Source of the DNA: Candidatus Omnitrophota bacterium
GTDB taxonomy: Bacteria; Omnitrophota; Gorgyraeia; 1-14-0-20-64-10; JACQQZ01
Reading direction: 5' to 3'
Length of the DNA stretch: 7,548 nt
Assembly (NCBI GenBank): GCA_016206755.1
Contig: JACQQZ010000135.1
Coordinates: 1 to 7,548, forward strand
Positions within the stretch are counted from its first letter, which is position 1; the number at the start of each line of letters is the position of its first letter. Under the pieces are notes generated by a model that saw only the letters and a program-made list of their open reading frames with translations, did not search any database and had not been told where the DNA came from. Below, piece after piece: positions 1 through 5,409 of the stretch. Position numbers and translations under genes: made by a program.

Positions 1-806
1 ACCACCACGGGAAGATGGCTGGCGTTTTTAATGACGGGGATCGCATTGATGTCGAGCGTAAAGCGGGTGTCCGTTTCGAACGTTCGGATGCCGCGCTCGC
101 ACAAAATCACGTTGAAATTGCCGTTTTGCAGAATGTATTCGGCCGAGAGCATCCATTCCTTAATCGTGGCCGACATGCCGCGCTTGAGCAGAACGGCCTT
201 CTTCGACAAACCGATTTCTTTCAAGAGATCGAAGTTCTGCATGTTGCGCGCGCCGATTTGGATGATGTCCACGTGGCGCTCGACCAATTCGAGATCGCGC
301 ACATCCATCAGCTCCGTCACGGTCAGCATGCCCACCTTCTTGCCGATGTCCTTGAGATATTTCAGACCCTCTTCGCCCAATCCCTGGAAGCTGTAGGGCG
401 AGGTGCGGGGTTTAAACGCCCCCCCGCGGAGCACCGTCGCGCCGGCTTTTTTGACGGCCTTAGCAATGGTCAACAGCGTTTCATAATTTTCAATGGCGCA
501 CGGACCGGCCATGACGATCACTTTTTTGTCGCCGATGGAAACATTGTCGTTAAACTTCACGACGGTGGGAGCCGGCTTAAATTCACGGGAAACGAGTTTG
601 TAGGGAGACAGGATCGGGACGACTTTCTCGACGCCGGGGAAAATTTCCAGCGGCTGAACCCGCAGGATCTCCTCTTCTCCGATGACTCCGATGATGGTCC
701 GTTCGATCCCTTTCGAGATCATCGGCTTGAGGCCCAACGCCTTGACCTTTTTGACGATGTGCGTGATCTGCTGTTCCGACGCATCCGGTTTTAAAACAAT
801 GATCAT
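1..806 (-). CDS. aroF: 3-deoxy-7-phosphoheptulonate (DAHP) synthase, 3' end cut by window edge
   Basis: This enzyme condenses phosphoenolpyruvate and erythrose 4-phosphate to DAHP, the first step of the shikimate pathway, in the cytosol. About 268 residues are visible, and the C-terminal part runs off the left edge. Residues 1-70 (MIIVLKPDASEQQI...) look like the ferredoxin-like regulatory domain of the Thermotoga-type (AroA-beta, KDO8P-synthase-like) enzymes. The TIM barrel begins near residue 90. Visible motifs are VMAGPCAIE (99-106, with the metal-ligand Cys103), GGAFKPRTSPYSFQG (128-142), IGARNMQNF (184-192), LLKRGM (206-211) and CERGIRTFE (236-244). The ATG start overlaps the stop of the upstream aminotransferase gene as ATGA and has a G-rich Shine-Dalgarno five bases upstream. 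In the Thermotoga enzyme the N-terminal domain mediates aromatic amino acid feedback; that it does so here is inferred. The symbol could equally be aroG or aroA(beta). Confidence 0.95.
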   Translation of the reverse strand, partial: MIIVLKPDASEQQITHIVKKVKALGLKPMISKGIERTIIGVIGEEEILRVQPLEIFPGVEKVVPILSPYKLVSREFKPAPTVVKFNDNVSIGDKKVIVMAGPCAIENYETLLTIAKAVKKAGATVLRGGAFKPRTSPYSFQGLGEEGLKYLKDIGKKVGMLTVTELMDVRDLELVERHVDIIQIGARNMQNFDLLKEIGLSKKAVLLKRGMSATIKEWMLSAEYILQNGNFNVILCERGIRTFETDTRFTLDINAIPVIKNASHLPVV

Positions 807-1933
807 GATTTCCCCCCCTTCTCCGATGTTAAAAGATCCCGCAATTCAGAAATAAACTGTTCTGTTTCCTGAGCTGTTCCGACGGTGACGCGCAAAAAGC
901 CATCCAAGTTCCACGCGCCCATTTCCCGAACAATGATGCCGCGCTTCAGAAGAGACCGCGCGATTTCCCGGGCGCGCGCGCCGATTTGAAACAGGACAAA
1001 ATTGGCCGCACTGGGCACATACCGGATCCCCAATGCATCGAATGCCCTGAATAATGCCTTGCGCCCCATGCGCGTGTTGACGACGGTGGCCTCGAGATGC
1101 TCTTTGTCATCCAGCGCCGCCGCGGCCGCCGCCTGGGCCAGCGAGTTGACGTTAAACGGTTCCCGCACTTGATTGAGCGCCTGCACGATACCCGAGGGGG
1201 CAATGCCATACCCGATCCGCAAGCCGCTTAAGCCATACGCCTTTGAAAATGTCCGGGTCACCAGAACAGACCGTCCTGCTTTGACGTACTCCAGCGATTG
1301 AGGAAATTCCGGCACATCCGCCAACTCGAAATAGGCCTCATCAAAAACGACCAGGACGTCGTCCGGGAAATCTTCCATAAACCGGGACACCTCGCTGGCC
1401 GTGACGAAACTGCCGGTCGGATTGTCCGGATTGGCGATAAAAACGATTTTGGTCTTGCGGTTGACGGCGCGGCGAATCGCCGGCAAATCGTACCGAAAAT
1501 CGCGCAGCGGCACGGTGCGCACCGTCGCGGCGCTTGCCTCCCCCGCCAGCCGATAGATGAGGAACGTCGGGTCCGCCACGACGATTTCATCGCCGGGGTC
1601 CACGTACGTTCGCAAAGCCAGGGTAATGAGCTCATCCGAGCCGTTGCCCAAGATGATGTTGGAGCCATCCACCCCCAGATGCGAAGCGAGCTTGCGTTTG
1701 AGGGCATACCCCTGTCCGTCCGGATACCGGTGGAGCTGCGCCAGCGCCTCGCGGACGGCGGCAACGGCCTTGGGCGAAGGACCCAGGGCATTTTCATTGG
1801 AGGCCAGCTTGACCACATGGGTCAATCCTAATTCCCGCTGAACCTCTTCAATCGGCTTGCCCGGTTGATAAGGCGTTAATTTTTGTATCGCTTTTCTGGG
1901 TTGAATCACGTCAGTTGCCTGCCCCTGGTTCAT
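803..1933 (-). CDS. hisC: histidinol-phosphate/aromatic aminotransferase (HisC family)
   Basis: A 376-residue PLP-dependent fold-type I aminotransferase. Visible motifs are VKLASNENALGPSP (41-54), GNGSDELI (96-103), NPDNPTG (168-174, Asn171), FDEAYFE (197-203, Asp198), the PLP lysine Lys231 in TFSKAYGLSGLRIGYG (228-243) and the carboxylate-binding Arg348 in FLRVTVG. The frame stays open upstream to 2068, but I chose the ATG at 1933. It overlaps the pheA stop as ATGA, and residues after it match the family start, whereas the 45 upstream residues resemble no aminotransferase and overlap pheA. There is no strong Shine-Dalgarno, so translation is probably coupled to pheA. HisC-family enzymes convert imidazole acetol phosphate to histidinol phosphate, and many also transaminate phenylpyruvate or hydroxyphenylpyruvate. 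Its position between pheA and DAHP synthase suggests aromatic amino acid transamination as a main or second role. Confidence 0.93.
   Translation of the reverse strand: MNQGQATDVIQPRKAIQKLTPYQPGKPIEEVQRELGLTHVVKLASNENALGPSPKAVAAVREALAQLHRYPDGQGYALKRKLASHLGVDGSNIILGNGSDELITLALRTYVDPGDEIVVADPTFLIYRLAGEASAATVRTVPLRDFRYDLPAIRRAVNRKTKIVFIANPDNPTGSFVTASEVSRFMEDFPDDVLVVFDEAYFELADVPEFPQSLEYVKAGRSVLVTRTFSKAYGLSGLRIGYGIAPSGIVQALNQVREPFNVNSLAQAAAAAALDDKEHLEATVVNTRMGRKALFRAFDALGIRYVPSAANFVLFQIGARAREIARSLLKRGIIVREMGAWNLDGFLRVTVGTAQETEQFISELRDLLTSEKGGKS
812..824 (-). promoter_or_regulatory. aroF Shine-Dalgarno with a seven-G run
   Basis: The minus strand reads GGAGAAGGGGGGG at 824-812, five bases before the aroF ATG at 806. 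The same bases encode the last residues of the aminotransferase (EKGGKS). The G7 run is therefore both coding sequence and ribosome binding site, and it decides the start chosen for aroF. Confidence 0.7.
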
Positions 1934-3018
1934 TCGGCATCGAGCGAGCGTGGATAAGACCCCAACACTTTCAAAAAGGTGCAGCTTTTTTCCAGACCGT
2001 CGAGCGCTTTCTTCACCGCCGGCCGGCCGGCATGCCCTTCCAAATCGACAAAGAAGTAATAATCCCACGCCTTGCGTTTGGAGGGACGCGATTCGATCTT
2101 CGTCAAATTGATGCGATGCCGCCGAAACGGCACCAGCATGTCGTGCAATGCCCCGACATGGTCTTTGATCGAAAAAACCAAAGAGGTCTTGTCCCGGCCT
2201 GTCGGCTTGGGGCGCGTGCGGCCGATCACAAAAAACCGTGTGATGTTTCGAGAGCTGTCTCCGATCGACCGGGCCAGGATTTTCAGACCGTAATGGCGGC
2301 CGGCCTCTTCGCTGGCGATGGCCGCGGAATCTTTCGAGTGGTTGTGCGCCATCGCGGCGGCCATGCTGGTGCTCAACGTCTCGACCAATTTGACGCGCGG
2401 CAGATGCGCTTCAATCCACCCGCGGCATTGGGCATAGGCCTGGGGGTGAACGTAGAGGCGCTTGATCTTGTTCAGCGCCGTTCCGCCGACGACGTGGTGG
2501 TCCACCGGTTGATAAATCTCCGACGAGATTTTCAGGTCGGTGTCCACCAACCGATCCAAGGTATATCCGACCGTCCCTTCGATGGAATTCTCAATGGGGA
2601 CAACGCCATAATCCGCCCGGCCGCGCTCCACCTCGGAAAAAACGTCTCCGATGGTCACGCACCCCGTGTAGATCACCTGGGAACCGAACTTCCGGCGCGC
2701 GGCCAACGACGCAAAAGTCATCGCAGGTCCCTGATAAGCGATGGTCGGTGAAGCCACATAGGCCAAGGAACTGGACATGATTTCACGGAAAATGGCGCGC
2801 AGGGCCGCTTTGGAGAGCGGGCCTTTGCTGTGGCGGGTCGCATGAAGATAAACCGCCTGCTCCCGATCGGGCGAGAACGTCGTGTTCTCTCCGGTCTTGA
2901 GCTTCAGCTTGCCGATGGAGGCCGCGACTTGCGCGCGATCGTTGAAAAGATCGACGAGCTTGCGGTCAATCCGGTCGATCTGTTGTCTGAGTTGTCTGAG
3001 TTGTCTGAGTTGTTTCAT
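1930..3018 (-). CDS. pheA: bifunctional chorismate mutase / prephenate dehydratase (P-protein)
   Basis: A 362-residue protein that converts chorismate to prephenate and then phenylpyruvate, committing carbon to phenylalanine. The AroQ chorismate mutase domain spans about residues 4-88 (LRQQIDRIDRKLVDLFNDRAQ, Arg11, Arg28, Lys39, Arg52-Glu53). The prephenate dehydratase domain spans about 92-268, with VVPIENSIEGTV (139-150) and the catalytic NITRFFVIG (258-266). The ACT domain spans about 277-355, with GALHDML (289-295) and ESRP (309-312), the two signatures for phenylalanine binding, so feedback inhibition by phenylalanine is expected. The ATG start has AGGGA four bases upstream and lies 53 bp inside scpB. 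Three RQL repeats at the N-terminus come from a 9-bp tandem repeat. Val88 stands where AroQ mutases usually have Gln or Glu, so mutase activity deserves a check. The stop overlaps the hisC start as ATGA. Confidence 0.96.
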   Translation of the reverse strand: MKQLRQLRQLRQQIDRIDRKLVDLFNDRAQVAASIGKLKLKTGENTTFSPDREQAVYLHATRHSKGPLSKAALRAIFREIMSSSLAYVASPTIAYQGPAMTFASLAARRKFGSQVIYTGCVTIGDVFSEVERGRADYGVVPIENSIEGTVGYTLDRLVDTDLKISSEIYQPVDHHVVGGTALNKIKRLYVHPQAYAQCRGWIEAHLPRVKLVETLSTSMAAAMAHNHSKDSAAIASEEAGRHYGLKILARSIGDSSRNITRFFVIGRTRPKPTGRDKTSLVFSIKDHVGALHDMLVPFRRHRINLTKIESRPSKRKAWDYYFFVDLEGHAGRPAVKKALDGLEKSCTFLKVLGSYPRSLDAE

Positions 3019-3622
3019 TCTGTCCCTGTGTCAGATGGTCCTGCACCATGCCCTGTCCCACGGGGACTCCCTCCGGTCGCTGGGCCTCGTGCGCCTGCAA
3101 CGTGGCTTGCAGCTCCGAAATGCTGGGCAGGTGCTCAAGCGATTTGAGCCCAAAACGCTCCAAGAAAACTTCCGTCGTTCCGTACAGCAACGGGCGGCCC
3201 ACCCCTTCCTTGCGTCCGACGATCTGGACGATGCTCCTCTCCAGCAAGCTCTTCAAAACGCCATCCACATCCACGCCGCGAATCTCTTCGATCTCAGATT
3301 TGGTGATCGGCTGCCGGTAAGCGATGATGGCCAGCGTCTCCATGCCGGGGCGCGACAAGCGCGCGGGACGCACCTTGCGGTAAATGCGACCCAGCACCTG
3401 GGCCAACGCAGGGTCTGTGACCACCTGCCAACCGCCGGCAACTTCAACCAATCGAACGCCTCGCCCAAGGGCGACGCACTCCGATTGAAGCTGGAGGGCC
3501 AAGTCCTGAATTTGGTTTTCGCCGTACTCTTCGACGGCCGAGCGCAATTCGGAAATCGTCAGCGGCTTTTCCGCCGCGAACAACGCCGCTTCGATGATCG
3601 CTTTTGCCTCTGTGTCGGTCAT
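2966..3622 (-). CDS. scpB: segregation and condensation protein B
   Basis: ScpB dimerises, binds the ScpA kleisin and, with SMC, forms the condensin complex that organises and segregates the chromosome. The 218-residue protein has the two winged-helix domains of the family. The N-terminal one (about 5-80) includes IIEAALFAAEKPLTISEL. The C-terminal one (about 88-165) includes LSRPGMETLAIIAYRQPITK (89-108), EIEEIRGVDVDGVLKSLLER and GRPLLYGTT. The B. subtilis protein is about 197 residues; here the last 30 or so residues (from about 188) are a polar Gln/Thr-rich tail ending in TTQ repeats. That tail is encoded where the gene overlaps pheA and is probably unstructured. The ATG start overlaps the scpA stop as ATGA, and GGAG lies about nine bases upstream, so coupled translation with scpA is likely and suits complex assembly. 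Confidence 0.95.
   Translation of the reverse strand: MTDTEAKAIIEAALFAAEKPLTISELRSAVEEYGENQIQDLALQLQSECVALGRGVRLVEVAGGWQVVTDPALAQVLGRIYRKVRPARLSRPGMETLAIIAYRQPITKSEIEEIRGVDVDGVLKSLLERSIVQIVGRKEGVGRPLLYGTTEVFLERFGLKSLEHLPSISELQATLQAHEAQRPEGVPVGQGMVQDHLTQGQNETTQTTQTTQTTDRPD
2983..3013. repeat. 9-bp minisatellite in the scpB/pheA overlap
   Basis: TTGTCTGAG (plus strand) is repeated three times perfectly at 2983-3009 and continues for four more bases. It lies wholly in the 53-bp region shared by scpB and pheA. Read on the minus strand, it encodes TTQ repeats at the ScpB C-terminus and RQL repeats at the PheA N-terminus. Confidence 0.92.
3023..3027 (-). promoter_or_regulatory. pheA ribosome binding site inside scpB
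   Basis: The minus-strand AGGGA at 3027-3023 is four bases before the pheA ATG at 3018, within the scpB coding region. It supports the ATG at 3018 even though this places the start 53 bp inside scpB, and it shows that pheA can be initiated independently as well as by readthrough of ribosomes from scpB. Confidence 0.6.
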
Positions 3623-4356
3623 ATTGTTTGGCTCCGCATCATCACGATCTCACTGAATGCTTCCTGCTGCCGCGCGATTGCTTCCTTGAGTCGAATCAGC
3701 TCCAAGATCGCCAAGAAGATGGTGATGATTTCCATCTTGCCTTTGGCCGCTTCAAACAACTTCGAAAAACTGACCTGCGGCTCGGCGGCAAGGCGCCGCC
3801 GGAGTTCCACGATTTTCTGCTCGACCGTAAACTCATCCTGAATGATCTCATGGAACAGCTCTTTGGGGACGCGCTTGAGCACGTCCGACAATGCGGTCAA
3901 CAGATCAAAGAGACTCGCCTCGAAAAACGGCTCTTCCGCCCATTCCGCTTCGAGGGCTTGTCCCTCCGGCGGCACGCGCGTGAACATGGCCGAGCGCCGG
4001 CGCTCCATCTCGTGCAGGCGTTCGGCGGCCGCCTTGAATTGCTGATACTCCATGAGCCGCCGTATCAGCTCCGCCCGCGGGTCTTCCTCTTCTTTTTCTT
4101 CCGCCGCTGTTTCATCCGGCGGAAGAAGCATTTTGGATTTGATCTGAATCAACGTCGCGGCCATCACCAAAAAGTCGCCGGCAATCTCCAAATCCAAAAC
4201 CTGCATCAACTTCAAATATTCCAAATACTGTTCGGTGATCCTGGCAATCGGCAAATTGACGATGTCGATGTGGCTTTGCTTGATCAAAAAAAGCAAAAGA
4301 TCCAGCGGTCCCTCAAAAATGGGAAGCCGGACCCGGTAGCTCAACGGATAGCTCAA
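3619..4356 (-). CDS. scpA: segregation and condensation protein A (kleisin)
   Basis: ScpA is the kleisin that bridges the SMC head domains and carries the ScpB dimer. The N-terminal SMC-binding region has the family signature YRVRLPIFEGPLDLLLFLI, followed by HIDIVNLPIARITEQYLEYL. An acidic linker (EEKEEEDPR) follows, and the C-terminal winged helix contains IITIFLAILELIRLKEAI. There is no credible ATG: the frame stays open to 4626, but those residues are the antisense-like shadow of trpS. I chose the TTG at 4356 (245 residues), whose TTG overlaps the trpS TGA as TTGA. A second in-frame TTG at 4344 (241 residues) lies in a perfect copy of the same 12-bp unit and matches the family start (M-S-Y-x-V-x-L) better. 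The first has the stop overlap and the G-rich upstream context, the second does not. Either start gives an essentially identical protein. Confidence 0.92.
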   Translation of the reverse strand: MSYPLSYRVRLPIFEGPLDLLLFLIKQSHIDIVNLPIARITEQYLEYLKLMQVLDLEIAGDFLVMAATLIQIKSKMLLPPDETAAEEKEEEDPRAELIRRLMEYQQFKAAAERLHEMERRRSAMFTRVPPEGQALEAEWAEEPFFEASLFDLLTALSDVLKRVPKELFHEIIQDEFTVEQKIVELRRRLAAEPQVSFSKLFEAAKGKMEIITIFLAILELIRLKEAIARQQEAFSEIVMMRSQTI

Positions 4357-4360
4357 CGGA
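4337..4360. repeat. perfect 12-bp tandem duplication at the trpS stop / scpA start
   Basis: TAGCTCAACGGA (plus strand) occurs twice in direct succession. On the coding strand each copy contains TTGAGC, so the scpA TTG start with its overlapping TGA is present twice. Only the upstream copy has the TGA in the trpS frame. In scpA the duplication reads LSYPLSY; because 12 is a multiple of three, the frame is kept. Confidence 0.9.
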
Positions 4361-5336
4361 GCCCAACCGCCTTTTTGACTTCGCGCATCGTTTCGCCGGC
4401 CACCGCCCTGGCGCGAACCGCGCCCTCTTTCAAGATCTGCTCGACTTCCGATGCGGAAACGTTGCCCTGGGCGCGGGCGCGGCGCATCGGCTCGGTTGCC
4501 TTGACCAACACTTCGGCCAATTCTTTTTTGTTCTGAGAACAACCCCGCTTGGAGGTGCGGCATTCTTCCCAAAGCGCCGGGGCACGCCCGGGTGAAAACA
4601 CTTTCCAGTATTGACAGACAAAGCACTGCTCCGGATGTCCCGGGTCGGTCATGCGTGCGCGCTGCGTATCGGTCACCATCTGCTGAACCGCTGTGCGAAC
4701 CCTTTCTTCGTCATCGCCCAACGCAATGGTGTTGCCGTAGCTCTTGGACATCTTCCGGCCGTCGGTTCCGGTCAATCGCGCGCTTTCGGTCAGCAGGGGT
4801 GCGGGCTCCGGAAAGATATCTTTTTTGTACAAGAATTTAAACCGCCGGACAATTTCGCGGGTCAGCTCCAAATGCGGGAGCTGATCCTCTCCGATCGGAA
4901 CGACATTGGCGCGATAGAGCAAAATGTCGGCCGCCTGCAAAATCGGATACCCCAAAAATCCGTACGTGGCCAAGTCCCTGCCCTGCACTTCGCGCAATTG
5001 CTCTTTATAAGTCGGCACGCGCTCCACCCATCCCAAAGGAGTGACGATCGACAAGACGGCATGGAGCTCCAAGTGCTCCGGAACATCCGACTGCCGGAAG
5101 ATGACCGAGCGCTTGGGGTCGATGCCGCAGGCCAGCCAATCGGTCACATTCGAAACCACATACTCCTGCAGATGCCCCGGATGCTCGTACTCGCTCATCA
5201 GGGCATGCCAGTCGGCCACCATAAAAAAACATTCGTGCGTTTGCTGAAGCTTGACCCAATTGGAGAGAGCGCCGACGAAGTGGCCTAAGTGCAGATGTCC
5301 GGTGGGACGCATGCCGCTTAAAACGCGAGGGGTCAC
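4353..5336 (-). CDS. trpS: tryptophanyl-tRNA synthetase
   Basis: A class Ic aminoacyl-tRNA synthetase that charges tRNA-Trp; cytosolic, acting as a homodimer. Its 327 residues are normal for bacterial TrpRS. The Rossmann domain has the HIGH-equivalent HLGH (16-19), VADWHALMSEYEHP (40-53), QAADILLY (134-141, whose Asp137 normally reads the indole nitrogen), GEDQ (149-152) and KMSKS (195-199). A GTG start at 5336 is preferred because TPRVLSGMRPTGHLHLGH matches the conserved family N-terminus directly after it, and the next Met (residue 9) would cut into that motif. Cysteines 238, 241, 259 and 266 resemble the iron-sulfur site of Thermotoga-type TrpRS, but with the fourth ligand moved. The start and its AGGTGA ribosome binding site lie in the arm of a palindromic element that separates the gene from infB. 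The stop overlaps the scpA TTG start. Confidence 0.97.
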   Translation of the reverse strand: MTPRVLSGMRPTGHLHLGHFVGALSNWVKLQQTHECFFMVADWHALMSEYEHPGHLQEYVVSNVTDWLACGIDPKRSVIFRQSDVPEHLELHAVLSIVTPLGWVERVPTYKEQLREVQGRDLATYGFLGYPILQAADILLYRANVVPIGEDQLPHLELTREIVRRFKFLYKKDIFPEPAPLLTESARLTGTDGRKMSKSYGNTIALGDDEERVRTAVQQMVTDTQRARMTDPGHPEQCFVCQYWKVFSPGRAPALWEECRTSKRGCSQNKKELAEVLVKATEPMRRARAQGNVSASEVEQILKEGAVRARAVAGETMREVKKAVGLR

Positions 5337-5409
5337 CCCATCACCTGTTTCATCGCCGGCGGCGATGCCCTATTCCGGCGGCCCTTCGGGCCAAAACAGG
5401 TGATGGGGT
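5335..5409. repeat. palindromic MITE/REP-like element between infB and trpS
   Basis: The spacer between infB and trpS is almost entirely an inverted-repeat structure. Perfect 16-bp outer arms at 5335-5350 and 5394-5409 (plus strand ACCCCATCACCTGTTT and its complement) enclose two perfect hairpins. One is 7 bp at 5351-5357/5361-5367 with loop GGC. The other is 5 bp at 5380-5384/5388-5392 with loop TTC. A 12-nt linker joins them, so the whole can fold as a three-way junction. There is no T-run, which argues against an intrinsic terminator, and no coding capacity. Shape and size suggest a non-autonomous palindromic repeat. Only one copy occurs in this window, so dispersal is inferred. Confidence 0.85.
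5341..5346 (-). promoter_or_regulatory. trpS ribosome binding site inside the palindrome arm
   Basis: The minus-strand hexamer AGGTGA lies four bases before the trpS GTG at 5336. Both the hexamer and the first two bases of the GTG fall in the 3' arm of the 16-bp outer stem, so folding would hide them. An out-of-frame ATG-GGG-TGA triplet run (5341-5333) sits between them, and its TGA overlaps the GTG. Confidence 0.55.

Noticed and set aside
15..794. Long plus-strand open frame of 259 codons
   Set aside because: It is the antisense shadow of DAHP synthase, whose minus-strand frame carries all family motifs. The plus-strand protein resembles nothing recognisable.
1934..2068. 45-residue N-terminal extension of the aminotransferase
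   Set aside because: It lies inside pheA in another frame, matches no aminotransferase N-terminus, and the ATG at 1933 forms an ATGA overlap like the other junctions.
2983..3013. CRISPR-like repeats
   Set aside because: The units are 9 bp, contiguous and without spacers. They are a simple minisatellite in coding sequence.
4357..4626. 90-residue N-terminal extension of ScpA inside trpS
   Set aside because: The translation is Arg/Gly-rich shadow sequence, and the kleisin signature begins only after the trpS stop.
5335..5409. tRNA or intrinsic terminator in the infB-trpS spacer
   Set aside because: The length and branched fold recall a cloverleaf, but the acceptor stem is 16 bp, there is no third arm, no T-loop consensus and no anticodon loop. 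No T-run follows any hairpin on either strand.
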